Notes: a model not told the origin generated them from the letters alone. 64,000 bases of DNA from Rhodonellum psychrophilum GCM71 = DSM 17998 (GCF_000381545.1 NZ_KB906680.1:146569-210568), one strand, 5' to 3'; positions 17,423 through 25,968 are shown, numbered from the stretch's first letter. Made by a program: numbers and translations.

Positions 17423-18253
17423 TTACTTTTTAGAAGTGATGTTCAAAATCACCCCAGCCAAAACCAAAATCATCCCCAAATAGGTGTATAAGTTGTGGGT
17501 CTCGCCAAAGAAAACAAAGCCAAACCCGAGGGCATAGATAATTCCAATGTAGCTCAAACTTGCCACTTTGGACAAATTGGCGTTTTGGTAGGCCATGGTC
17601 ATGAAGTATTGGGCAAATTGGGTCAAAAGCCCAATGGCCAAAAGAATCACCCAATCCCAGCCTTGGGGCTGCACCCAAACAAATAAGCTGATCACGGAGG
17701 CAATGGGAATGGTGATCAAAGGGAAATAAAACATGATCACCAGCGGATCTTCAGTGGTCTTGAGTTTCCGGATGATGTTATAGGCGATCCCCATCGCAAA
17801 AGCCGCGGTAAGACCGATCAGCAAATCCGTTATCGCAATCCTCGGATCAAAGCCCTGAATGATGACCACTCCTACGAAAGAGATCGCAAAATAAATGAAA
17901 CGGCGGGAAGCGACTTTTTCCTTGACGATGAAAATCCCCAAAATCGTGGTGAATATCGGGGCGAGAAAATTGATCGTCACGGCACTTGCCAGAGGGATGG
18001 TCTGTAGCGTGTAAAAGAACGCCATCAATCCTACCGAACCTGCAATGCCTCTGAGGATCAAAAGTTTTTTGTTGTTTCCCAAGACGGGAATATTTTTTGA
18101 TTTGAGGAAAAAATAAGTCAGTATCAAACTGAACACCGATCTAAAAAGAATGATTTCAAGCGCCGGGATATGAGGAATCAGTTTCACTGAAACATTCATA
18201 AAGGCGAAAAGAACACCTGCGATCAGCATGTGCTGGATACTTTTTTTGCTCAA
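17423..18253 (-). CDS. DMT-superfamily transporter (EamA domain)
   Basis: The 276-residue protein has ten predicted membrane helices in two EamA repeats. The first repeat begins MLIAGVLFAFMNVSVKLIP and the second includes GLTAAFAMGIAYNIIRKL. FRSVFSLILTYFF and PLASAVTINFLAPIFTTILG are typical of S-adenosylmethionine/drug-metabolite exporters such as RhaT/YdcZ relatives. The substrate cannot be read from sequence. It is a single gene divergent from bcp. Confidence 0.85.
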   Translation of the reverse strand: MSKKSIQHMLIAGVLFAFMNVSVKLIPHIPALEIILFRSVFSLILTYFFLKSKNIPVLGNNKKLLILRGIAGSVGLMAFFYTLQTIPLASAVTINFLAPIFTTILGIFIVKEKVASRRFIYFAISFVGVVIIQGFDPRIAITDLLIGLTAAFAMGIAYNIIRKLKTTEDPLVIMFYFPLITIPIASVISLFVWVQPQGWDWVILLAIGLLTQFAQYFMTMAYQNANLSKVASLSYIGIIYALGFGFVFFGETHNLYTYLGMILVLAGVILNITSKK

Positions 18254-18422
18254 AACTTGGGATGGATTATACAGAAAACTAATGGAAAAAGGATTATAAA
18301 ATCCAATTGGTTCATTTGAGTCGCAAATTTGAGGTAAACAATTGTGTAATCTTTATTGTCTTTTCAAATGGAGATTCATTCCACTCACATTTTCCAAAAA
18401 CAATCTAAATAAAGTTTCCTTT

Positions 18423-18869
18423 ATGCCACTTAAAATAGGACAAAAAGCACCGAATTTTACACTCCCATCCACTTCCGGAAAAGATTTTAACTTGGAAAAG
18501 GACTGCAAGGGAAAAAGTTGCATCATCTATTTCTACCCCAAAGATTTCACCAAGGTATGTACTGCGGAAGCTTGTGATTTCCGTGATCAGTTTTCGGCTT
18601 TCCGGGACTTGGATATCCCGGTTTTGGGGATCAGCCGAGACAGCATCCCCACGCATTTGCGATTCAAAAAAGAGAACAAACTTCCTTTTGAACTTTTGTC
18701 CGATGCCAAGGGAAATGTATGCAAAGCATATGACGCCTCCATCCCTATTTTGGGCATGCCAAAAAGGGTCACCTATTTTCTGGACAAAGACCACAAGGTT
18801 CAGGGCGCATTTTCTGATCTGTTTGCCTCCAAAAAACACGTCGACGAAATGCTGAAGTTGCTAAAGTAA
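18423..18869 (+). CDS. bcp: Thioredoxin-dependent peroxiredoxin (Bcp/PrxQ type)
   Basis: The 148-residue protein starts at the ATG at 18423 (MPLKIGQKAPNFTLPS), which fits the family start; an upstream in-frame extension is unlikely to be translated. The peroxidatic Cys lies in YPKDFTKVCTAEACDFRD, and the second Cys five residues later is the usual resolving residue of PrxQ. It reduces hydrogen peroxide and alkyl hydroperoxides in the cytoplasm with electrons from thioredoxin. The usual PGCT is here KVCT. It is a single gene, divergent from the EamA transporter. Confidence 0.92.
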   Translation: MPLKIGQKAPNFTLPSTSGKDFNLEKDCKGKSCIIYFYPKDFTKVCTAEACDFRDQFSAFRDLDIPVLGISRDSIPTHLRFKKENKLPFELLSDAKGNVCKAYDASIPILGMPKRVTYFLDKDHKVQGAFSDLFASKKHVDEMLKLLK

Positions 18870-18919
18870 AATCTCTTTTCCATTTCATAGAAAAGACTCA
18901 ATTCCTTCAACAGGTTTTC

Positions 18920-19087
18920 CCTTTGAGCATGTATTGTGGATTACAAAGGCAATTCGGGCCTTTAATTATCAATGATCAATAAGTTGTCAACTATTTTTGA
19001 TTCCACCCTTTCGGTGCCTCGCCCTATTGTCCAAATAGTTTGATTTTCTTGCAGTTTAACCCCCTAAGGTATGCCTATTTCAGGTTG
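18920..19087 (-). repeat. Dispersed repeat, copy C (reverse orientation)
   Basis: Read on the reverse strand this copy starts AACCTGAAATAGGCATACC, then has TTAAACTGCAAGAAAATCAA, ACTATTTGGACAATAGG and ACCGAAAGGGTGGAATCAAA followed by AATAG. The right end near 18920 is degenerate and placed only by length. It lies between bcp and lolD, 127 bases past the lolD stop codon, with the same end facing that gene as in other copies. Nothing else is visible in 18870-19213. Confidence 0.72.
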
Positions 19088-19213
19088 AATAAATTCGAAA
19101 AAGTTAAATATTCAAATCTGTTACGTCGATGATTTTGAAAGCAACATTGTCACCAATTTAAACTGCTCTCATCAAGCATGTTCCGAATGCAATAGATAAA
19201 GATCAGCATGTCC

Positions 19214-19897
19214 CTATTGGGATGGCAATTTGGGATTTCGCACTTCACTCAGGATTTTGCCATCGTGCATGGTGAGCATCCTGTCGGCCATTTGTGCCAA
19301 GTCCTGATTGTGCGTCACAATGACGAATGATTGCCCGAATTTCTTCCTCAATTCAAAAAACAACTCATGTAAAGACTGCGCATTGTGGGAATCCAAGTTG
19401 CCACTCGGCTCATCGGCAAAAATTATTTTGGGATCATTGATCAATGCCCTCGCCACGGCGACTCTTTGCTGCTCACCTCCTGACAACTGTGACGGTTTGT
19501 GATCCAACCTGGATCCGAAGCCAAGAAGTTCGGCCAATTCCTTTGCGCGTTCCTTCAATTTCTTTTCGGGAGTTCCAGCGATCAAACCAGGGATCATGAT
19601 GTTTTCCTCAGCTGTAAATTCAGGGAGCAGGTTATGAAATTGAAAAATAAAACCGATTTCCTTGTTCCTGAATTCGGCCAGCTTGTCCCCCTTCAATTTA
19701 GAAATCAAGGCACCGCCAACTTCCACGTCTCCTTCGTCAGCTTGGTCTAAAGTACCAAGAATATGAAGCAAAGTGCTTTTGCCGGCACCGGATGCTCCCA
19801 CGATCGACACCACTTCCCCAGATTGGATGGTAACATCCACGCCCTTAAGGACATGAAGATCCCCATAATTTTTATGTATTCCTTTTGCGCTTAACAT
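19214..19897 (-). CDS. lolD: ABC transporter ATP-binding protein, LolD/MacB type
   Basis: The 227-residue ATPase has Walker A GASGAGKST (about 34-42), the Q-loop FQFHNLLPEFTAEEN, signature LSGGEQQRVAVARAL and Walker B IIFADEPSGNLD. The LLPEFTA and SGNLD forms are typical of the LolD/MacB/FtsE group. In Gram-negatives LolD powers the LolCE complex that releases lipoproteins from the inner membrane. No permease gene lies next to it, so the partner must be encoded elsewhere, as is usual in Bacteroidota. Confidence 0.85.
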   Translation of the reverse strand: MLSAKGIHKNYGDLHVLKGVDVTIQSGEVVSIVGASGAGKSTLLHILGTLDQADEGDVEVGGALISKLKGDKLAEFRNKEIGFIFQFHNLLPEFTAEENIMIPGLIAGTPEKKLKERAKELAELLGFGSRLDHKPSQLSGGEQQRVAVARALINDPKIIFADEPSGNLDSHNAQSLHELFFELRKKFGQSFVIVTHNQDLAQMADRMLTMHDGKILSEVRNPKLPSQ

Positions 19898-19984
19898 GGA
19901 AGAAATTTATTGATCCGAAATTTAAATTACTTTCTTAATTTACCTCAAAAATGCCACAAATTTCCCAAAAAGAGCATAGGTTAA

Positions 19985-20015
19985 TTTGAAAATCAATTGT
20001 AAGCGCTTAACTTCG
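19985..20015 (+). promoter_or_regulatory. Probable sucC promoter (TTTG-N19-TAACTTCG)
   Basis: TTTG at 19985-19988 and TAACTTCG at 20008-20015 are separated by 19 bases, matching the Bacteroidota -33/-7 layout (TTTG, about 19 bases, TAnnTTTG) with one change in the -7 box. The sucC start codon is 19 bases downstream of the box. The 13-mer GCTTAACTTCGGG recurs upstream of the gene at 44000. Confidence 0.5.
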
Positions 20016-20034
20016 GGCAAAAATTATCACAAGA

Positions 20035-21261
20035 ATGAATATACACGAATATCAAGCAAAGGAAGTTTTAAAGAGTTATGGGGTCGCCATCCAGGAGGGC
20101 ATAGTTGCCGATACCCCTGAAGCGGCACTAGAAGCGGCCAAAAAACTGAATGCGGAAACGGGTACCTCTTGGTATGTAATCAAAGCACAGATTCATGCCG
20201 GTGGACGTGGTAAAGGTAAGATTCAGAGTACGGGTTCAAACGGTGTGGTCTTGGCCAGAGGTTTGGACGAAGTAATGGAGAAAGCCAAAAACATCCTAGG
20301 AGGAACCTTGGTCACACACCAAACTGGTCCTGAAGGCAAAAAAGTAAATAAGATATTGATCGCGCAAGATGTGTACTATCCAGGAGCATCCGAGCCAAAA
20401 GAATATTATTTGTCCATCCTTTTGGACAGAGCCAAAGGTTGCAATGTAATCATGGCATCTACCGAAGGAGGAATGGACATTGAAGAGGTGGCTGAAAACC
20501 ATCCAGAAAAAATAATCAAAGAATGGATCGACCCAAAGGTAGGTCTTCAAGGATTCCAGGCAAGAAAGTTGGCTTTCAAACTTGGGCTTGAAGGAACTGC
20601 TTTCAAGGGTATGGTGAAATTCATCACCTCCTTATATGAGGCTTACATTGCAACCGATTCTTCTCAATTTGAGATCAATCCAGTATTGAAAACATCAGAT
20701 GATAAAATCCTTGCTGTCGATGCAAAGGTTAATCTTGATGACAATGCGCTTTTCAAACATAAACACCTTGCCATCCTAAGGGATTTCGAAGAAGAAGATC
20801 CTTTGGAAGTTGAAGCCGACAAATACGGTTTGAACTATGTCAAATTGGATGGAAACGTTGGCTGTATGGTCAATGGAGCAGGTTTGGCCATGGCTACCAT
20901 GGACATGATCAAGCTTTCCGGCGGTGAGCCTGCCAACTTCCTAGACGTAGGTGGCGGGGCCAATGCAACAACAGTAGAAGCTGGCTTCCGTATCATCCTT
21001 CAAGATCCAAATGTGAAAGCTATTTTGATCAACGTTTTTGGTGGTATCGTAAGATGTGACAGAATCGCTAACGGCGTAGTGGAAGCTTACAAAACGATCG
21101 GTGACATTAAAGTTCCGATTATCGTAAGACTTCAAGGAACCAATGCTGAGGAAGGTGCAAAAATCATAGATGAATCCGGATTGAAAGTATCTTCTGCCAT
21201 CACTTTGAAAGAAGCAGCGGAGAAGGTGAAAGCCGCAATTCTAGTTCCATCAGAAAAATAA
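20035..21261 (+). CDS. sucC: Succinyl-CoA ligase [ADP-forming], beta subunit
   Basis: The 408-residue subunit couples succinyl-CoA hydrolysis to ATP or GTP formation in the TCA cycle, together with the alpha subunit SucD. It starts MNIHEYQAKEVLKSYGV, the universal family start. The ATP-grasp region includes VIKAQIHAGGRGKGKIQST, and the C-terminal ligase domain shows NGAGLAMATMDMIKLSGG, FLDVGGGA and NVFGGIVRCD. Length is normal. sucD is not adjacent; the next feature is a tRNA gene, as is common in Bacteroidota where the two subunits are split. Confidence 0.97.
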   Translation: MNIHEYQAKEVLKSYGVAIQEGIVADTPEAALEAAKKLNAETGTSWYVIKAQIHAGGRGKGKIQSTGSNGVVLARGLDEVMEKAKNILGGTLVTHQTGPEGKKVNKILIAQDVYYPGASEPKEYYLSILLDRAKGCNVIMASTEGGMDIEEVAENHPEKIIKEWIDPKVGLQGFQARKLAFKLGLEGTAFKGMVKFITSLYEAYIATDSSQFEINPVLKTSDDKILAVDAKVNLDDNALFKHKHLAILRDFEEEDPLEVEADKYGLNYVKLDGNVGCMVNGAGLAMATMDMIKLSGGEPANFLDVGGGANATTVEAGFRIILQDPNVKAILINVFGGIVRCDRIANGVVEAYKTIGDIKVPIIVRLQGTNAEEGAKIIDESGLKVSSAITLKEAAEKVKAAILVPSEK

Positions 21262-21299
21262 TTCCCATTGAATGCTGACTTGTCACCAAGCAGCATCCT

Positions 21300-21373
21300 G
21301 CGTGCGTAGTTCAACTGGATAGAATATCAGATTTCGGCTCTGAGGGTTGAGGGTTCGAATCCTTCCGCGCGCA
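21300..21373 (+). tRNA. tRNA-Arg (anticodon TCG)
   Basis: The 74-base gene folds as a full cloverleaf. The acceptor GCGTGCG pairs with CGCGCGC (one G-T). The anticodon stem is TCAGA/TCTGA around the loop TTTCGGC, which places TCG at positions 34-36. The T arm is GAGGG-TTCGAAT-CCTTC. The discriminator base is A and no CCA is encoded. It reads CGA arginine codons, and CGN codons by wobble. Confidence 0.93.
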
Positions 21374-21374
21374 C

Positions 21375-21404
21375 AAAAGCCTCCCATAACTAGGAGGCTT
21401 TTGT
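21375..21404 (+). terminator. Rho-independent terminator after tRNA-Arg
   Basis: AAAAGCCTCC at 21375-21384 pairs with GGAGGCTTTT at 21393-21402, with an eight-base loop and a short T tract directly after the tRNA 3' end. Confidence 0.85.
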
Positions 21405-21536
21405 TATTTAAGCTCATTTTTTTATTGTGGATTTTTCTGATTTTAATCACTTTTTAAATATTGCCAAATCTTGTGATATTCCCAGATTAAAATTAACTTT
21501 ATAATGGTTATTTTTATAATTCTTAATTTTTCGATC

Positions 21537-22376
21537 ATGAACAAAAAGATACTGGTTCCCACAGATTTCTCGGATTGCGCCAACGCTGCTGTTACCTATG
21601 CATTTCATTTGGCCAAGAAAACAGAATCCGAATTGATTTTCCTTCACACCATGATCACTCCGGTCAATTGGTCAAAACTTACCAAGGAGCAGGAACTCCT
21701 TTTCCCTGACACGAAATCAAAGATTTCCGAGGCAAAAGAAAACCTCAAAGAACTCATCAAGAAAGCAAATGCGGAGGGATTGACCGCAAAAAAATTACTC
21801 ATTTACAGCGACGGGAAAGAAAGAATTGAAAAATTTGTCGAATCCGAAAACGCAAATTTGGTCGTCATGGGTTCCCATGGGCAATATGGTTTCAGAGAAC
21901 ATATTCTTGGCACCAATACCTACGGCATGATCAGAAAAGCCAAAGTCCCTGTCATTATCGTCAAAGAGGCCAATACTAAATTGGATTTGGATACTCTTAT
22001 CATCTCCACAAATTTCAAGGAAGAATCAGGACCATCGTTTTCGGATTTGGAAAGACTTGCAGAATTTTTAAAGTTAAAATTGAAGATCTTGTTTGTAAAC
22101 ACGCCTACTTATTTCATGGAAACCAATGACATCCTGAAGATTGGTGAATCCTTCCTTTCCACATTCAGCAGTTACCAGCATGACATACATATACAAGATG
22201 CTTTCAAAGAAGAGCGTGGGATAATCCAATTTTCGGAAAAAGTAAGTGCAGATGCCATCGCCATCATCACACATGGGAGATCCGATCTCATGCAATATTT
22301 TTCCCCTAGTATCACGGAAAATTTGATCACAATGAGCGATTTACCTATAATAAGTATAAAGATCCAGAATAAATAA
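21537..22376 (+). CDS. Tandem-domain universal stress protein
   Basis: The protein is 279 residues from the ATG at 21537 (MNKKILVPTDFSDCANAAV). The first UspA domain ends with the nucleotide-binding motif VVMGSHGQYGFREHILGTNT (G-x2-G-x9-G-S/T type), followed by PVIIVKE. The second half repeats the fold (LIISTNFKEESGPSF ... AIITHGRSD) but has lost a clear ATP-binding motif. Bacteroidota commonly encode such double Usp proteins, induced under stress. It is a monocistronic gene. The 130 bases after it carry only a weak hairpin. Confidence 0.85.
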   Translation: MNKKILVPTDFSDCANAAVTYAFHLAKKTESELIFLHTMITPVNWSKLTKEQELLFPDTKSKISEAKENLKELIKKANAEGLTAKKLLIYSDGKERIEKFVESENANLVVMGSHGQYGFREHILGTNTYGMIRKAKVPVIIVKEANTKLDLDTLIISTNFKEESGPSFSDLERLAEFLKLKLKILFVNTPTYFMETNDILKIGESFLSTFSSYQHDIHIQDAFKEERGIIQFSEKVSADAIAIITHGRSDLMQYFSPSITENLITMSDLPIISIKIQNK

Positions 22377-22506
22377 AAAAGCAGGAGAATCTCTCCCGCT
22401 CTTTGTATGAAAACTAAACCAACTATTATTTAACTATCCCAATAAAACAAATAAATCAGATAAATCCAAAAAACAGTATAATTATTGTATCTGAGGAGAT
22501 TTTCCT

Positions 22507-23415
22507 TTATTTTTTATTGCTGATCTTGTACAACACACCCAATGCCAGGGCCTGACTATATTGGATCCCCGGATCCATATCAATGTCATAGAGATTGATA
22601 CTGGTAAAAGTCACATCAATAAAACTGGTGATTTTTGCCACCAAAGTCACATCCAGTCGGTGATCGATATTCTTGAAAGAAAGCGTTTCATAATTCCCAA
22701 ACATCTGATACCTGGAATTGATCGTGAAATTCTCACTGATTTGCTTTTTCCAAGTGGCATAAACCAAGAATGCGAGTAATTCGCCCCTGACCTTCTTTCC
22801 AGGATCAACACCATAATTATTTGGAACGTTGTTGATGATTTCAGTATTGGTCACAAAGGTTAATCTTGGGGAAAAAGGAGACAATCTCAGCGCAAACTCA
22901 TCATTGGGCTTGTATTCCAGACCCAATGAAGCTGTCAAAAAACCTGGGGCAAGAAAACTTGAGATCAGCAAATCATTGCCGTTGTCTCCATACTCGAACC
23001 CATCAGCGAACTGGGAAATAAAATTGACCGCTGTAAAATATCCCCAATGGTCTGAGATTTTGTATCCCAACTTTGAATCCAAGAAAATCCTATCCGCCGC
23101 CTTCCTTGTACCTTGTCCTTCATTTTTCACAATCCCAAATAGAAACTCCAGGTCATTGTCCCAAGAAATCTTCTCCTTGGCATAATTGGCTTTTCCTGAA
23201 ATGATGGAGCCGAACGCCACGGAATTAACCCCACCTGATTTCCAGTTTCCACTGAAGGCTGCCTGATTGAAATTGAGCCCAGCGCTGATTTCTGAGTTCC
23301 AATAAGTTGTGTCTTTTAATGCCGTCACAGGACTGGGAACAGCTTCAATAACGTCCTGCGCTTGAGAAGCATAACCCAACAGTCCAAAGAATAAGATTAA
23401 AATTGAATTTTTCAT
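22507..23415 (-). CDS. DUF3078 domain-containing envelope protein
   Basis: The 302-residue protein has a signal peptide (ILILFFGLLGYASQAQ). The mature part starts with TTYWNSEISAGLNFNQAAFSGNW and SGGVNSVAFGSI, which is the hallmark of DUF3078. WDNDLEFLFGIVKNEGQG, KISDHWGYFTAVNF and a beta-strand-rich remainder indicate an outer-membrane barrel. The function is unknown; this family is specific to Bacteroidota. Confidence 0.85.
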   Translation of the reverse strand: MKNSILILFFGLLGYASQAQDVIEAVPSPVTALKDTTYWNSEISAGLNFNQAAFSGNWKSGGVNSVAFGSIISGKANYAKEKISWDNDLEFLFGIVKNEGQGTRKAADRIFLDSKLGYKISDHWGYFTAVNFISQFADGFEYGDNGNDLLISSFLAPGFLTASLGLEYKPNDEFALRLSPFSPRLTFVTNTEIINNVPNNYGVDPGKKVRGELLAFLVYATWKKQISENFTINSRYQMFGNYETLSFKNIDHRLDVTLVAKITSFIDVTFTSINLYDIDMDPGIQYSQALALGVLYKISNKK

Positions 23416-23625
23416 GATTCCGAAAATTTAAGTTTAGAAAGTATACACAAATAAAATAATAAACAATTTGAAGAAAAAATATAAGCTTTCATTTTGTGTT
23501 TTATAATTGAAAATAGCCTTACAGAAAAATTACCTAATCCCGATACCAATAAAATCTATAAATTACAGCACATTGATCCGAAATTCAATTTCAAGCGTTA
23601 GATAAGAAGACAAACCGAAATCACA

Positions 23626-24213
23626 ATGAAAATCAATCTATTGAATCCTTATTTTGCACTGATCATTTTCGTTTGCATGGGATGCAGCTCCATCGAAATA
23701 TTCAAGGAAAATACGGAAATCGCACCTTATAAAGCCTACACCAGTTTTGTACTGATCAATAAAGAAATTGGCATGAAGGGATTTGACGATGACCTTTTGG
23801 ATGCCCAGGTTTCCCACGACTTACAGGAGCAACTGGAAGCCATCGGCATGAAATATGAGAGAACCAATCCCGACTTGGTCATCCGATATGCCTCAAATGA
23901 AGATCTTAGACAAAAAGAGATATACCAAAACAGGTATCCAATGTGGGGATGGAGGGTTTGGGACCCATGGATGTTTGATCCGAGAATGAACAATCGATTC
24001 AACACCGTCACCACAAAGGATTATGAGTTGATCCAATTGATCGTGGATTATATAGATCCAAAGGAAGATAAAATCCTAATGCGGCTCACCGCTGTGAGCG
24101 AAAGCAACAGCCCAAAGGAAAAAAGGAAAAGACTATCCAAATCAGTCTCTCAGATAGTGAAAACATACCAAGAGCATCTTGACACCTACCTTCCGGAATT
24201 AAGAGATAAGTAA
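23626..24213 (+). CDS. DUF4136-type lipoprotein
   Basis: The 195-residue protein carries a signal with lipobox VCMGCSS (Cys at about residue 20). The mature protein follows the DUF4136 pattern: a start around YTSFVLINKE, then LEAIGMKYERTNPDLVIRYAS, WGWRVWDPWMFDP and TKDYELIQLIVDYIDPKEDKI. DUF4136 lipoproteins are widespread in Gram-negatives and uncharacterised. It is convergent with nothing nearby and appears monocistronic. Confidence 0.75.
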   Translation: MKINLLNPYFALIIFVCMGCSSIEIFKENTEIAPYKAYTSFVLINKEIGMKGFDDDLLDAQVSHDLQEQLEAIGMKYERTNPDLVIRYASNEDLRQKEIYQNRYPMWGWRVWDPWMFDPRMNNRFNTVTTKDYELIQLIVDYIDPKEDKILMRLTAVSESNSPKEKRKRLSKSVSQIVKTYQEHLDTYLPELRDK

Positions 24214-24334
24214 ATATCAAGTCCTATCCGGAGAATTTTATCAAAATAGGGTCTATCCCTTTCTCACGAAATGCTTGTTTTAATTTTAGAAAAAAAAATA
24301 ATTGGTTTTAATAAAAATTAATATCAAAGCCATG

Positions 24335-24364
24335 TTGCAATTCAAAACTATTCCGTTATTTTTG
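24335..24364 (+). promoter_or_regulatory. Possible promoter of the response-regulator gene
   Basis: TTG at 24335-24337 and TATTTTTG at 24357-24364 are 19 bases apart, a Bacteroidota-type layout. A second TAATTTTG lies at 24371-24378, so the exact start point is uncertain. Confidence 0.35.
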
Positions 24365-24406
24365 TATTAATAATTTTGCATTTCAAAACATGTATTTTGC
24401 ATCTTG

Positions 24407-24763
24407 ATGGTTCGGATAGTATTAATCGACGATGATCCCATAAGTACCTTTATTACTGAAAAGCTTATTTTCAACAACATAAAGGTGCCCTGTACAATTT
24501 TTAAATTCCAAAGTGCCATAGAAGCACTCAAGGATATTTCCAGTATTAGTCCAAACTACCTTTTTTTGGATTTAAACATGCCGGAAATGACAGGTTGGGA
24601 TTTTTTGGAAGAATTTGAGCCCAAAACCTATAAGCCGGAAGTTTATATCCTGAGCAGTTCCGTCGATGAAAGAGACATCAATAAAGCTTCAAATTACTCC
24701 TTGGTCAAAAAATATTTATCAAAACCACTGATCAAAAAATATATCAAAACCATTTTTAAATAA
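24407..24763 (+). CDS. Single-domain response regulator (CheY-like)
   Basis: The 118-residue protein is a lone receiver domain. The acidic pocket is LIDDDP near the N-terminus, the phosphorylated Asp is in YLFLDLNMPEMTG (about residue 57), the Ser/Thr switch is in YILSSSVDE and the conserved Lys-Pro is in KYLSKPL. There is no output domain, so it must act through protein-protein contact. No histidine kinase is adjacent. The ATG at 24407 is preferred over the TTG at 24404. Confidence 0.9.
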   Translation: MVRIVLIDDDPISTFITEKLIFNNIKVPCTIFKFQSAIEALKDISSISPNYLFLDLNMPEMTGWDFLEEFEPKTYKPEVYILSSSVDERDINKASNYSLVKKYLSKPLIKKYIKTIFK

Positions 24764-24784
24764 ATCTTCTTAATCATAAATTTT

Positions 24785-24817
24785 AAAAGGTTCCGTCATT
24801 GATAGAGCCTTTTTTTT
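24785..24817 (+). terminator. Terminator after the response regulator
   Basis: AAAAGGTTC at 24785-24793 pairs with GAGCCTTTT at 24805-24813 (one G-U pair), followed by a run of T. Confidence 0.7.
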
Positions 24818-24880
24818 ATGCATTTCTAAAACCTGAATGCCATTTTATGGTTATATTGATAGAACAACAATTGAAGTGAA

Positions 24881-25390
24881 ATGGCAAAAAACAATCTTGA
24901 TCTCATCAAAGCATTCAGAAAAACGATCGTAAAACTGAAAAATGGGGCACCCTATCAATGGGGCCACATGGGGGCTTGCAACTGCGGAAACCTTGCACAG
25001 GAAATCACTCAATTGAGCAAAGCTGAAATCCATCGCTTTGCCATGCAAAGGATGGGTGATTGGAACGAACAGTTGATCGATTATTGCCCCACCAGTGGAT
25101 ATCCGATGGATTTGATGATCGATAAAATGTTGGAAGCTGGATTGACCCTCGATGAATTGAAGCATTTGGAAAGGCTTTCCGACCCAAAAATCCTCAAAGA
25201 AATTCCCTTTGAAGAAAGGAATAACCTTCTTAAAAACAGGAAAGAAGATGTAATTCTATATCTCGAAACTTGGACAGGAATTCTTGAAAAGGAATGGCTG
25301 GATAGTCAACAAATCCAATTGGAGATCAAGAACCATTTCCTGCCTGATCAAAATCCAAATGGCAAAAAGAAAGCGCTGATCTTGGTGTAA
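24881..25390 (+). CDS. Conserved-looking protein of unknown function
   Basis: This 169-residue soluble protein has no signal peptide or membrane segment. The best-defined part is PYQWGHMGACNCGNLAQEIT (about 26-45), with a Cys-x-Cys pair, then GDWNEQLIDYCPTSGYPMD with a third Cys, and a helical C-terminal half. I do not recognise the family. The Cys and His residues could form a metal site, but this is inference. It is followed closely by the acidic-protein gene, which seems to have its own promoter. Confidence 0.7.
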   Translation: MAKNNLDLIKAFRKTIVKLKNGAPYQWGHMGACNCGNLAQEITQLSKAEIHRFAMQRMGDWNEQLIDYCPTSGYPMDLMIDKMLEAGLTLDELKHLERLSDPKILKEIPFEERNNLLKNRKEDVILYLETWTGILEKEWLDSQQIQLEIKNHFLPDQNPNGKKKALILV

Positions 25391-25407
25391 AAAAATATTT
25401 TGAAGTG

Positions 25408-25439
25408 TTTAGTGAAAATCAATGCAATTAATATATTTG
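25408..25439 (+). promoter_or_regulatory. Probable promoter of the acidic-protein gene
   Basis: TTTA at 25408-25411 and a perfect TATATTTG at 25432-25439 are 20 bases apart. The start codon at 25463 is 23 bases further on. Confidence 0.5.
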
Positions 25440-25462
25440 CATCATTAACCAACGTTCACACC

Positions 25463-25669
25463 ATGGAGGATTTTGAAGAGGAATTAGATGATTTCGTAGA
25501 AGAAGAGGAAGATGAGTTTGCTGAGCAATTTAAAGACGAGGCATATGACTTGGACGATGACAGTGAGCTTCTCGACGACCATTTTGTAGATTTTGACGAC
25601 GACGACGACGACGACCTTGAAGACTTCGAAGATGAGGATTTCGAAGACCTTGACGACGAAATTGACTGA
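25463..25669 (+). CDS. Extremely acidic small protein
   Basis: The 68-residue protein starts at the ATG at 25463, just after a good promoter; an upstream in-frame ATG at 25400 would lie ahead of that promoter. By count, 43 of the 68 residues are Asp or Glu, and the only basic residues are one Lys and one His. Aromatic Phe and Tyr are spaced regularly between acidic runs. The DNA holds an in-frame GAC repeat (about 25598-25612) coding for part of a seven-Asp run, so the length could vary by slippage. It ends at a strong terminator. The function is unknown; a DNA mimic, cation buffer or partner of a basic protein are guesses. Confidence 0.7.
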   Translation: MEDFEEELDDFVEEEEDEFAEQFKDEAYDLDDDSELLDDHFVDFDDDDDDDLEDFEDEDFEDLDDEID

Positions 25670-25680
25670 GTCAGAAAAAC

Positions 25681-25717
25681 AAAGGCAGATGGAATGGCAT
25701 TTCCTTCTGCCTTTTTT
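25681..25717 (+). terminator. Terminator after the acidic-protein gene
   Basis: AAAGGCAGA at 25681-25689 pairs with TCTGCCTTT at 25706-25714, with a further inner GGAA/TTCC pairing and a T tract. Confidence 0.85.
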
Positions 25718-25793
25718 TGGATCTTTCTTTGAGCAACAAACCTTCTGTATTATCTTTCGAAAAAATTAAGCAATTCATTTAATCCCATATATC

Positions 25794-25946
25794 ATGCTAT
25801 TACAGATTTTTAATTCCCCAATCGCACCAGGTGCACAATTGTTCCTTTTAATCGTTTGTATCTTGATCGGTGTGGGCGCTGGACTTTCGGCAATGGATGC
25901 CCGAAAAAGCCTTTTCAAAAAAGAGGATGACAAGAAAAATCACTAA
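25794..25946 (+). CDS. 50-residue single-pass membrane protein
   Basis: ATG at 25794 opens a 50-codon frame ending at TAA 25944-25946. The product starts MLLQIFNSPIAPGAQ, has one hydrophobic helix (LFLLIVCILIGVGAGLSAM) and ends with a charged tail (DARKSLFKKEDDKKNH). Positive-inside bias places the tail in the cytoplasm. The coding character is good: a clean helix, a basic tail, a terminator on each side and no competing frame. I do not recognise a family. It is in its own transcription unit between the acidic protein and the peptide transporter. Confidence 0.6.
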   Translation: MLLQIFNSPIAPGAQLFLLIVCILIGVGAGLSAMDARKSLFKKEDDKKNH

Positions 25947-25968
25947 GTTCATTCGTTAATTTAGAAAA

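Noticed and set aside
22379..22410. Weak hairpin after the universal stress protein gene as terminator
   Set aside because: The stem has a mismatch and no good T tract, so I do not list it as a feature.
25595..25615. GAC trinucleotide array considered as a repeat locus or CRISPR-like element
   Set aside because: It is only six units and in-frame within an acidic gene; no spacers.
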